This document shows, piece by piece, positions 53,779 through 64,000 of a stretch of DNA of 64,000 bases. Position numbers and translations under genes: made by a program. The stretch spans positions 248,001 through 312,000 of the forward strand of contig WHVD01000001.1 in the NCBI GenBank assembly GCA_015178975.1, written 5' to 3'. Within the stretch, counting starts at the first letter, position 1. Every line of letters begins with the position of its first letter. The stretch comes from Hysterangium stoloniferum. Its lineage: Eukaryota; Basidiomycota; Agaricomycetes; Hysterangiales; Hysterangiaceae. The notes under the pieces are model-generated. The model did not search any database and was not told the DNA's origin. It worked only from the letters and a program-made list of their open reading frames with translations.

Positions 53779-55350
53779 GGGTGAACATTCACCGCTACAA
53801 TTCGATAAAATATGCATTATCCTAGGGAGAGGATGTCAAGTACAGATTGGGGAGAGGAAGGGTACAGAGGGGTATTCCCAGCATTTCATAGGCGGTGTAG
53901 TACCCTCACAGTCAGTGGGCGGTAATGAGTTGAGACAACTTACATAATCTAGAGATACAATTCCGACCAAAATCCGACCGAGCTTCACCTTGTCAGAATA
54001 TGCCTCAATGAGGCCACGTTTTAATATCGTTTAGTAATCAACAAAAGAGGTAATTTCCCGGTCCCTAGGGGGAAAAGACGACAAAAATGAGTCCTCGATA
54101 TGCTAATAGGGGGGATTGCAGCGAGTGAAGGGAAGAGAATGGGTGTTAGTTCTCTGGCCACACATATTTAGAATTTAAAGTTGGCTGTTAGCGCTTCAAT
54201 TGAAGACTGGTGAACAGAAGTGCATACTTCGAGTGGGAACGTAACGATGGAACAGCTATCTCGTAAGCGTTGCCGCCTCGGCTGGACTGCGGCTAAACCG
54301 GCAGAGCCAGGAAATGTTTGGAATGAGCAGACCTTAACAGCCTCCAATTCATCTTTAAGCAGCTAGATATTTGAAGGTGAGGGCTAGGTTGTTCACAGTA
54401 CCCGCCCTACCAAGGAACTGCCGAGGAACCTGAACAACATCAGGACTAGAGAATCTATAGATCTAGATCCTTGCTGCCGATGATATGGGAGCTTCTAATG
54501 GAGTTCCATCGGGACTCGCATTGGGGATCCGGTTAACGTTGTTGCCACGATGGACATTGTAATGCTCATTAAAGGGAGGAGCAGTCTCGAAAAAATCACC
54601 GCTTTGATAGATATAATATGGGAGTAGCCCAGGGGTAATAGAGTGAAGTGGACAGCATGATCTGTGATCAACAGCCCTATGGCTGCGAAGATATCCATTG
54701 TGAGGCTTTATGATTTGTAGTTCGATGATAGAAAGTGATACGGTAAAGATCCCCCTTTGGGTATGTGCCATTCCGTCGTCCCCCTACCTGGAAACCGTCG
54801 GACTGCCCAATCGCGTTGAATTAATATATCAATACTCAAGAGGAGTCATGGCTCAGTCAACGCCCCCAACTGCACTCCTATTTTACACATACAAGTTTCC
54901 TTCTCTTCAAGCAGCGGTATTGATTTGCCAACTTCTTTTTTGACTATGGTGCTTCATGTCGTCACTGATTCACTCGCAATCAAACTTTGGCAGGGAAGCA
55001 AAGCCCGCAACCGACTAGTACCACCACGGCGGCAGATGTCCAAGTCAACCTCTGCTGGCTCACTGATCCAAATAGTTAGGTAGTGTACACCCCAAACACA
55101 GATGACTGTTTGCCTTCATTTCCCAATCTTGTCCTGTACTTTGTTTGACATTGGTTACATTGCATGACTGTCCCTATTGTAATGCAAGAGCCAGCATAGT
55201 TGCTGTACTCTTTCTCACTGGGCAACATTTACTTTGAGAAGACAATGAAAATAGGTGAAGCATAAATTAAAAAAATTAAAATTAGAAAGAATAATAATCT
55301 CTGGATTGTTTGGTTTCAAGTACATGCGTCGGCAGTGAAAGTGAATCTCA
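53779..55350. other. Intergenic; one unassigned minus-strand frame at 54463-54771
   Basis: Two overlapping minus-strand frames (54463-54771 and 54495-54698) exist. The shorter encodes a hydrophobic helix-like peptide; neither shows a known motif. The rest holds no recognisable feature. Confidence 0.35.
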
Positions 55351-57509
55351 CTAGTGCTGTTTTTGAGCGAGTAATTGCTCGATATTCCAGCCATATGTAG
55401 GTACATCACATAACTGGCGTTGCATGGCAGCTAGAATTATACTCAACCAACATCCTCCATAGTGTCCTGTATTACAGCATAGAATATTGTCAATTTGACT
55501 AGTTGGGCACAATATGGAAAATGAAACAGTTAGAAATGTGATGATTGATAATCTTTGATTTTGCCCAATGCCTCTTGTGCGGAGGGTGCTATTGAACCCT
55601 GCATCCACTTCCCGAAGTTTTTCAGCTCCAATGAAATATCCAATGCCCCACACTTGAGAATCAGCTCCCCGACACCCCACATATCCACTTCTGCACCATG
55701 CCCGTCAGTAAAAATACCAGGGGGGTGAATTCTCCGGTTAAAGTGGGGTTGAGCTGTTGTAGGAGGGATAGCTGCATCATCCCAATCAATGATAAACCAC
55801 CTCTGTGGATCATCGAGGCATCGCATGACATTTGGCCAACGAATATCTCTGTGAAAAATTGGTGGCGATTTATGAAGAACCTGTTCCAAGTCAGTAATTT
55901 ATTCTTGACATTTACTACCTACTTGCCTCGAGTGCTTCTAATACGCATATTAGGGCGGTTAGTAGTTCTTTCTCAGTTTTCGGCAGTTCAGCAATCCCTC
56001 TCGGGGAAAGGACAACGGTCGTATCGAAGTGATGCACAAGCGAATCAACATGTGGAATATTCTTGCTCCCAAGAAGAGAATACATATTCCGGAGATGCGT
56101 TACTCGTTCTGGGCTGGTGAAGACCTTGATAACACGACCACCTGCAATCTCAACGGTACAATTATCCCTTCAACGGATGTAGGTGTTAGATCCCGGGATC
56201 CTCAAAAGAAATAGAACAAAAACCTTTCCAATACTTCAAACTCAGCATCAGCAGGCTGGACGAGGTCAGCCAGAGATTGGATGAGTCCCGAAAGGTTGAT
56301 CAATCGGCGAATGTTCTTGATTCGGTCTCTTCGGAGCCTTAAATTGGCATATGCGATGTCGTGGACAGCGGGACGATTTCGTTGTGTGGGACTAATTGCC
56401 ACAAGTGTGAAGTCAGGTCCCGTGGCATAATACCCTTATTCTGCCATCAGAACAGTAGAATGAGCCATACACAACCATTCTCAACTTACCAAGAACATAA
56501 GGGGCTGGCGAGTAAGCCCATGAAAGTTTATTTGCAAGTTCTGCCTTTGGATTATCGGTGCTACCAGGTGCTTTCTCCTCTCCTCGGAATGGACAAAGCT
56601 TATTTAACAGGAAAGCATAGTCTGGACGCAAGGATCCGGTGGCAGTGTGCTGGCTGCTATTGCGTGTGCTCCTCCCATCGGGGATAATAAGCTCTAAGAC
56701 GTCGCGCACATTTTTATCCCAGAATGAATGGAACGAGTCCTCAGTCCCCATGATAGGAGGTGCACTAGAGGCAGTAAAGAAGAGTACATCAAGGAACGAT
56801 TCGCTATCCCCAACACGAAACAGAAGTTCAACATCTTGAAGGGTACAGAAATCTACTCCGGTTTCTGTGTTAACCAGTGATTGGATACGGTTGACTGAGA
56901 TCGGTATTTTCTCGTCCTCCGAAAGCGGGAGATCTACGATCCTAGCCAGTTCGGCTATTGTCGGTAATTCTGACTTGATGCGCTTGGACCGCCATTGCTC
57001 AATTACACGACCAACATCATCTAAAAAGTGCGTCAGTTTTGGGTGAACATCCAACTGGATCCTGTACAACCTACCCGAATGCATACGCTTCTTATTTTTT
57101 ACGGGTTCTGTGGGAACGGATCAATGTCTGCTCCAACTGATAGATAGGTATTACAGTCACCACTCGGAACAACCACAAGAATGTGGAGGAGCTCCTCTTT
57201 GGGCGTAGCAAGGACATCGTATTTTGATACGTTGGACGAGGGGTTCAGCCTCTTGAGAAAAGCCTTTCTCTCTTCTCCGTCCAGTTTCAGCCGAGAGATT
57301 TCATCTTCGAAAGACTCTTCATCAATTAAGATCTCCGTCATTGGAGTGTAGAGATCGAGACTGATCGCAGTAACATGCCTTTCAATCTCTCCCAGTATTT
57401 TCTTTCGCAGTTCTGAAATCTTTTCTTCTGGTGATATTTTCACCTCGAAGACGCGACTGAACGCTGGCTCGTCGCCATAGACGAGGCAATTGAGCGACAC
57501 CCTAGCCAT
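55351..57509 (-). CDS. Crinkler (CRN)-like N-terminus fused to a fungal protein kinase
   Basis: The first exon (start MARVSLNCLVYGDEPAFSRV at 57509) has the ubiquitin-like fold pattern of CRN proteins (VFEVKISPEEKISELRKKI; SLDLYTP). Middle exons (to about 56490, then 56434-56224) include FWDKNVRDVLELIIPDGRST and SLRPDYAFLLNKLCPFRGEE, as in fungal CRN-kinases. The kinase part follows with VEIAGGRVIKVFTSPERV, catalytic HRDIRWPNVM and IIDWDDAAIPP in place of DFG, then ADGHGAEVDMWGVG-like sequence. The last splice uses a GC-AG intron (CTCGAG|gcaagt, about 55920). The frame stops at 55530, or an extra exon (PTYGWNIEQLL) ends at 55351. Between exons 1 and 2 (57085-57115) the frame changes without a clear intron. 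CRN proteins act in cell-to-cell interactions or nuclear signalling; the role here is unknown. Confidence 0.7.
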
Positions 57510-57604
57510 GTTTGTTGTTGAAGTGATAGGCTGACATAAGCAGTTCCCATGCCTAAGCTTCCGGACGGCTGCGACGACAACGACAACCACCAGCCTTCAT
57601 TATC

Positions 57605-57941
57605 ATGACAGATGACTTTGCGCGGTCTCTCGAGCTAGTCCCGCCCCATGAGCAGCTCAATACCACCCTACCTATCCACCAGGAGCACGTCCGAATAACC
57701 CCCCCCCCTCTCAACCACAGTAACCCCTCATGCAAACACTCAGGACATCAATGACATTCTTATTCCTGTAGATCCTCCCCTAGACTCAGCCTTTGGCTCC
57801 TTCAAACCCATGCAGAGCACGGAGAGCGCCTACCCCTTGCCAAACTTGCAGTCCCCCTGCCGGTCTAAAGGACCCTCCGGATGGAATTTTGACGGAAAAG
57901 ATGTGCAATTACTAACTCTGAATTCGTTTCCTACGCCGTGA
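57605..57941 (+). pseudogene. Short ORF split at a poly-C run
   Basis: ATG at 57605 opens MTDDFARSLELVPPHEQLNT. After ten C residues (about 57699-57708) the continuing sense is in another frame: ANTQDINDILIPVDPPLDSA to FPTP and TGA at 57939-57941, about 112 residues in all. It is divergent from the CRN-kinase gene, about 95 bp from its start. Rich in Pro/Ser, no known domain. It may be a homopolymer miscount, a shifty gene or a dead one. Confidence 0.35.
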
Positions 57942-58994
57942 AGGTCGAAACCGAAGAGACGAAAGTGGTGGTGGCCGTAGCAAAGGGCGCAAGAGCGGGT
58001 CGGCGAACGGATCATTGCCTTGAATGACAAGCAGGCTAATCTCTGCAACAATAATATTTTTTACATCCAAATTTAATGTCGCGAGGTTTTTGCCAAGTTT
58101 TTGGCTGGTGCGTCTCCCATTCTCGATTTGGCAGTCATATTCTTAATGACTTAACTTTCTTCGGAACAATTCTCAAATACGCAAACATCTTCTTTTATTC
58201 ACTGCCTGTATCCAACAAATCCCGACGTCTCTCCCACAAATCAATTCACCACTATCGGACCCCTCGGTCTCCCTAACTCGTAAAGAACTAGGATGCATTT
58301 GACAGAGCATTCATAAATCTTTGGGTTATGTCTGTTTTGGATTAAAACAAATGCACAACATCCAATTTCTCACATGTAGGAATAGACTGAAATAGACTGA
58401 AGACTAAATGGGAGTAATCTAAGTCAATATTAGAACTAAGGAGTAGTAGCATACATGGTAGGAACTTTATACAAAGGTGTAACAGATGAGCAGATGGCCA
58501 ATCAAGGAAGTGGGAAGCAGTAATGGGTCAAAAGAAGCACAGGACAGGGTTGGGATCATACTATGTAGAACTAAATACAATGTAGTAAAAGCATTCTAGA
58601 GGTATGAGGTAGCAAAATATTGTTTACAAGTAGAATGGGTGATGGGAGAGCATTGGGACAGAGATGGGATGGAATGACAAAAAGGAAAAACCATAGTAAA
58701 ACAAGTGTTGGGGCACTGTATGTAGGTGGTGACACCATGGTCAGGGGTACTGATGGTGGGAAGCCAGGGGTGGGGAGAGTAAAATGAAGTTGCAGGAGGC
58801 TGAATGACTGGGATCCTAACATCTTCACACAAATCCCCACATTCAAAACAACCTGATCAAGGGTTACTCCCCCTGATCAGTGTTCCATGTGGAATGGCAC
58901 CATAACAACATTGAAAACCCCTAAACTGACTCATACCTGTCTGGGCTTGAAACATGGAACCTTCAGCATACCCAGGATGTAATTCTTTTCAAAT
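57942..58994. other. Intergenic and LTR family-E fragment
   Basis: The bases 58425-58850 on the minus strand resemble the family-E LTR at 30858 (ccaaccatggtgtcac-like and cccaacac-like boxes), and a LTR core (agtcaatattagaactaagg) lies at about 58421. No gene. Confidence 0.4.
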
Positions 58995-59553
58995 TCAACT
59001 TGCCACAATTGTCCTTGACATAATATCAAAACCTTCTGGCAGCATATTCATAAATAGGCTGAGATAATTGGCATCTGTGATCACATGGCCAGCTTCCAAC
59101 AGCTTGAGTCTGATGGAGCCCTTTTGGGCTTTATATTCAATGATTCCCATCCCATCATATTGTGTACAAACAAGCTCCAAAAGTAAAGTTGTTACTATCG
59201 GCTAAACATGTTCCATATGTCATTTTCAAAGCATCCCATGCACTAACCAGATTATTACTGACCATGATTGCCACTCTAGGTTCATCCTCAATGTGCAACA
59301 TTATTTCACTATAAGCCCTCTTCTTCCAAAGCTCCCAGGCTTCTTCAATCTCAAGTTCTTCCTTTATAGGGACTTTTGGGTCTGCACATGTTGGATCCAT
59401 TAGTTCTCCAACTTTCCATTTATTTAATGATTCGAGCACAGTTTTCATGCTTGCACTCCAGGTAAAGTAATTATCTTTGTGTAACTTCAGAAAAACCTAG
59501 TAAGCACTCCCAATGCTTATTTCGTAGTCTTTAATCTTATCCAGAGTGGCCAT
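58995..59553 (-). pseudogene. Copia-type Gag fragment
   Basis: Starting at MATLDKIKDYEISIG (59553) the minus strand reads KLHKDNYFTWSASMKTVLES, WKKRAYSEIMLHIEDEPR and SAWDALKMTYGT, the usual Gag/UBN2 pattern of Ty1/copia elements. After a TAG near 59493, another stop near 59205 and a shift, it continues LKLLEAGHVITDANYLSLF and FDIMSRTIVAS to 58995. No protease or reverse transcriptase is nearby. Confidence 0.65.
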
Positions 59554-59925
59554 GTTCACAATGTTTAACAGGACTTGTTATTTGAATTTAATCAATATGA
59601 AGGACCAGGGCCCATAACTTAATAGCAGTTTTAGGACTAAATATATATAATGAGTTATACCTTGAAATAGAAAACAATATGACCACATACTCTCAGCATC
59701 AATAAAATCGCTGAGAGACTTTTTCCTACTAGACTGCATGTATATAATAGTACATTCAAAAGGAGATTCAAACCGAAATAGAACATATTGTGTCATTTCG
59801 AGACACATTGTCTCTTATTTGTTTGTGCGCTAAATTCTTCAACACTCGTTCCTAATACTCACTCACTAAGGTTATCTTCAAGCTCACCTCAGTGAAGGTT
59901 TAACTCTTGGACCGAGTGGTATCCT

Positions 59926-61590
59926 TGTTACGACCGGACAATCCCGCCGGACTCCGGGCACTAACCCGTACGCCCCCACACGCTACAAGCACTAATCGTC
60001 TGTTTATAGGATTTCCCGCCCGGACTCCATCACGTCAAGACTCATTACGTTCGACCTCATTACGACACATATCAGTCACCGGACTTCCCCCGGACTCCGT
60101 CTCTGTCTATGTCCGTCTTCGTCCCATGCATCAGTGACTGGACCCCGCTCAGAATCCTGTCACTGCTCTAATCGAGCCCCTTTCCCATTTTAGTCAAATG
60201 ACCTGTCACAATTTAGGACTCCACTCCCGCTCCGTTTCCCATTATGGGTTATGCTTTGTCACGATTCGGACTCCACTCCATTCCGTTCCGTTCCTAACAC
60301 CAATTTGGTGTTTACTATTCCCGTTTCATGTTTTGTTAGTTTCGTTTCATCATTACTGGATTTGGTATGTCATGCATTCCACGGTCTATATAAACTGGCA
60401 GATGTTGTACATACAATCCAGTCAGAAAATTAGCTTAGATTCCCCCCAGTAATCTAATAACATTTTCTGCTCTAGAACCTTACTTGATTCACATCGCTTT
60501 CACTAGTCAGAGCCCACGGGCTCCGGCGCATCTATCTCCCTCAACCAACTCGACTCACAACCCACGACCTCCGACTCACAACTCACAACCCCTGACTTAC
60601 GACCTATGACCCACGAACCCCGCCCGGACTCCCCGGGATTCCCGTCCGTTCGTTTGAAATTGGACAACACGATCTAGTGAGGTGTTAGGATACACACACA
60701 GGCCGGGTTTCCGGAGAAACCCGCGGGATATCCGGTAGGACTTGGCTTCAGCTTATAGGCTGCGCCCTCGCTAGATCGTGTTGTCCAATTTCAAACGGAC
60801 GGACGGGGATCCCGGGGAGTCCGGGCAGGGTTCGTGGGTCGTAGGTCGTAAGTCGGAGGTCGTGGGTCGTAAGTCGAGTTGGTTGAGAGAGATAGATGCA
60901 CCGGAGCCCGTGGGCTCCGACTAGTGCGAGCGATGTGAATCGAGTAAGGTTTTAGAGCGGAAAATATTATTAGATTACTGGGGGGAATCTAAGCTAATTT
61001 TCTGACTGGATTGTATGTACAACATCTGCCAGTTTATATAGACCATGGAGTGAATGACATACCAAATCCAGTAATGGTGAAACGAAACTAACAAAACATG
61101 AAACGGGAATAGTAAACACCAAATTGGTGTTAGGAATGGAACGGAACAGAGCGGAGTCCAAATCGTGACAAAGCATAACCCATAATGGGAAACGGAGCGG
61201 GAGCGGAGTCCTAAATCGTGACAGGTCATTTGACTAAAACGGGAACGGGGCTCGATTAGAGCGGTGACGGGATTCTGAGTGGGTTCCAGTGACTGATGCG
61301 TGGGACGAAGACAGACATAGACAGAGACGGGATCCAGGGGAAGTCCGGTGACTGATATGTGTCTTAATGAGGTCGAACGTAACGAGTCTTGACGTAACGG
61401 AGTCCGGGCGGGAAATCCTATAAACAGACGATTGGTGCTTGTAGCGTGTGGGGGCGTACGGGTTAGTGCCCGGAGTCCGGTGGGATTTGTCCAGTCGTAA
61501 CACGAGGGCACAGCCTATAAGCTGAAGCCAAGTCCTACCGGATATCCCACGGGTTTCTCCGGAGACCCGGCCTGTGTGTGTATCCTAACA
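59926..61590 (+). mobile_element. Solo LTR family A (plus), target duplication ATCCT, split by another
   Basis: It starts TGTTACGACCGGACAATCC and ends GTATCCTAACA, with ATCCT at 59921-59925 and 61591-61595. The body is 59926-60682 and 61508-61590, about 840 bp. It is CpG-rich, so a young copy. Confidence 0.92.
60683..61502 (-). mobile_element. Solo LTR family A (minus), inserted in the plus copy
   Basis: It starts TGTTAGGATACACACACAGG and ends CCAGTCGTAACA, 820 bp. Its duplication is TGAGG at 60678-60682 versus CGAGG at 61503-61507; intact family-A LTRs have CGAGG, so the left copy lost its CpG by C-to-T change. Confidence 0.9.
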
Positions 61591-61595
61591 ATCCT

Positions 61596-64000
61596 AGTGC
61601 AAATTAATCATTCCCACAGATCTGTAATATTTTATAAGATCATATTGGACAGGCATTGTGTCACACTAAGTCCAATGGTTATTGCTCGAGAGTGGATCAA
61701 TTTATACGCAACTGTTTCAATAATTACAAACATGAATGATGCCATGCTTCCTTGCTCCTTGAAATTTCCATAGTAGGGCAATTGCACTCATGTGTTTTCG
61801 GGGGCAAACTTGAAGCTCTTCTTTGGCGTCTCAGCACTGCTGCCCATATCGGAGTGGTTGCAAGCTTTGGGGCATTTTACCGAAACAACAAATATGTGAT
61901 GCCCCCCCCCCCCTTTTGTGGGGCATTTACATGGGTGGGCACGCAGCCTAGCTGCCCTCCGCCCCACTGTATATCAACTGACTTACCGAGGAAATCAGGA
62001 GTGGCACGAAGGAAACATAAAACAGAGGCATATAACATAGGGGCCGCCACCCGAGTAAATGCCATTATACACGCTAGCAATGGCTAACTGTATGGGGTTC
62101 AAGGAGCTAGAAGTCTCACGGAGGCTGCCAACTCCCCCTACCAACTAAACCCCAGCAACGTCACTTAGAATGCCAGTTGGAGTAAGACGACCATTTGGCT
62201 CCAATACATGAGCTAACGGGTGTATCATATGACTAAGAAGGATAAAGACACAGGGAGAGTAAGTGTTGAATCACATGTCCATTCAGGTATGATGTCGCCA
62301 TAGCATCCATTCCAAAGCTGCCAGCCGCGCAAGGTGAATGGATCATTGGTCAGTGCAGACCTACAATATGATATAATAACTTGAAGAGCGCTGTCACAAT
62401 AGGTGATACAGCAAAACATGAACAAATAAATGCCCGACAAGTCGCATGCTCAAAGTAGTCTATGTAAGCTTATCAAATTCCGTTGAGATGAAATGAGTTA
62501 CGGAAGAGATGCAACGACCCCTTTCCCTTTATAGTCAGCACTGTGGTAGCTGATTCGAGTTGTCAGTCATAGCGTCTACTCGTGGTAAAATACATCAATG
62601 AACAGATACATTCCAATACTAGAAAAGCAAGAATGGGAAGAATATTGGGAACTTGCACAGACCACAGTAGATATTAGAATATAACCTGGCTTCTATCTAT
62701 GAGTAAACCACTGGGGATTATATATATCTATGGGGAGAAGGTTCTGGAAGGGATGACAGAGATATTACTAAAGCTATGTTAAGTATGTTCCATGATATTC
62801 TATAATATTCTAGGAATGTCGGGTTGATTACCAACAAAGAAGGGGCCATAAGATGAGAGTATTTATCGAGAATGGCTTGCGAGAGATGACGTTCCTTGGC
62901 TTTGCATGTGAACACGGAAGACCCAGCTAAAAATGGGAGGGCTAGACAAAGTCATGAGCAACCTGACACTCAATATCAGCTTAAGCAACAATCTAGATAA
63001 CGAGCGATACACCCCCTTACCATATGCCAGTGCAACTTATTTAGACCAGGGGTTACGGCACTCAGGGAAAGGGTGGACATTATATTAAGAGGCATTGTTA
63101 TAATTGAACTTGGATGCCCGGCCTTAGTTCCTGTTAACTTTTCGGCGAAAATATGACCAGACCTATAGAGGACAAGCACAACACTGTCTGAGTTATATTG
63201 TTGGTTATAAACGCATAGGGGGGTCTCATGCATAACTACAGGATTATATACTCAAAACAAGAGCGGTAATGAATGTGGGCAATAATGACCCCAGTCAACT
63301 ATACGACTCCGACTGCTCGCTTTACACGAAAATCTAACAGTTCCTTCGCGCCCTGCCACTATTTACCGAATCAAACGTTAATAAGTACTCCTGTAGAGTC
63401 TGAAGCCGCCAAATTTTGGGGTTCCGGGATTGGAATAGTGGGATTAAAACTATTTGGAGTGGCACAGCCCCCCCCCCTTGGCCACTACTGAGGTATATCA
63501 TCAAATCCTATGAAAATAGACAAAGAAAATGGTGTCAATACTCTTGCCTTGCAGAGTTTACATCGCTCAAATGATTTGAGGAAGCTGGAGTATTTGAAAA
63601 GTGTGGCAGCATTATTTTTTCCCTTCCGAAACTTGAAATTCGTCCACCAAGAATTGAGCGAGACACGAACGCACGGCAAGATCAACGAACGTGACAGCAC
63701 TGATTCGAAAAGATCTAGATGGTCTATCTTCGATGTGGTTCTGGTTCGATACGGGTTGAGGCGAACGACAAAAGGGATGTGTGTCAGTTCATCAGTGGCT
63801 TGAAATCTGTTTTTTTTTGTTGTAGGAAGATGCCTGGATGGATGCCTGGAGTGCACATGTTGTTTGAAAGGTAAGGTACAGGGGACGTGAAAGGAGAATG
63901 AGGTGGCTTCCAGCTAGACGTGAGTGAAATCCCAGTGCATTAGATCACATGGGGCAATTTCCACATGCGAGGCTAAGCGTGCCGACAGGACTCGTCCCAC
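61596..64000. other. Unassigned; possible multi-exon gene on the minus strand
   Basis: Several minus-strand frames (about 63233-62976, 62915-62718, 62440-62225, 62080-61877) are hydrophobic and have plausible donor or acceptor sites (for example CTCG|gtaagt at about 61988), as in a membrane protein, but no family motif is clear. A run of ten C lies at 61903 and one of nine C at 63469. The frames at 63485-63856 (minus) and 63510-63803 (plus) overlap on opposite strands and neither is recognised. Confidence 0.25.

Noticed and set aside
54463-54771. 102-codon minus-strand ORF as a gene
   Set aside because: No motif, no splice pattern and an overlapping alternative frame of similar quality; left as unassigned.

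Overview
The window reads as a repeat-packed chromosome segment of a filamentous fungus, most likely a basidiomycete (Agaricomycetes). The evidence is short GT-AG introns of about 40-70 bp, a fungal-type ZIP zinc transporter, a Crinkler-like N-terminus joined to a fungal protein kinase, aquaglyceroporins split by many small introns, and many Ty3/gypsy chromovirus LTRs. No species is claimed.

Layout. 0-2.1 kb: the 3' part of a Crypton-like tyrosine recombinase gene, broken by a 307-bp solo LTR. 2.3-3.5 kb: a decayed flavin monooxygenase (minus strand). 4.0-4.7 kb: a truncated hAT transposase, then an inverted copy of the DNA that lies upstream of the aquaporin genes. 5.5-11.6 kb: a bed of solo LTRs (family A, about 840 bp; family B, about 740 bp). 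14.1-16.5 kb: aquaporin 1 plus its upstream repeat. 17.1-30.2 kb: a 13.1-kb nest. A Tc1/mariner element with 229-bp inverted repeats is the outer layer. Two family-A LTRs are inserted in its transposase, and the second of these has itself received a family-C solo LTR, a small solo LTR and a complete, very young chromovirus (gypsy-1). Each of these insertions has an exact 5-bp target duplication. 30.9-31.5 kb: an LTR. 32.8-42.0 kb: a composite of a minus-strand family-A element and a decayed chromovirus (gypsy-2). 42.4-43.9 kb: LTR debris and a tRNA-like sequence. 44.1-50.6 kb: aquaporins 2 and 3 in tandem with their upstream repeats. 52.2-53.8 kb: a ZIP transporter. 55.4-57.5 kb: a CRN-like kinase. 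59.0-61.6 kb: a copia gag fragment and a family-A LTR inserted head-to-head into another. 61.6-64 kb: unassigned.

Main discovery. gypsy-1 carries, between pol and its 3' LTR and on the opposite strand, an intact three-exon gene with its own TATA box. It encodes an about 298-residue protein with a charged coiled-coil N-terminus and a fungal binuclear-cluster spacing C-X2-C-X6-C-X10-C-X2-C-X6-C. The same antisense architecture, with a second copy of the six-cysteine motif, persists in decayed gypsy-2. A matching antisense N-terminus sits next to the polypurine tract of the family-A element. gypsy-1 also shows an exact 11-nt complementarity between its predicted transcript start and the site just after the 5' LTR, which suggests self-primed reverse transcription, and a gag/pol -1 frameshift site shared with gypsy-2.

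The host genes that look functional are the three aquaporins, the ZIP transporter and probably the CRN-like kinase. The aquaporins arose by segmental duplication that carried about 100 bp downstream and 1 kb or more upstream. Older mobile elements show CGA-to-TGA decay consistent with CpG deamination.
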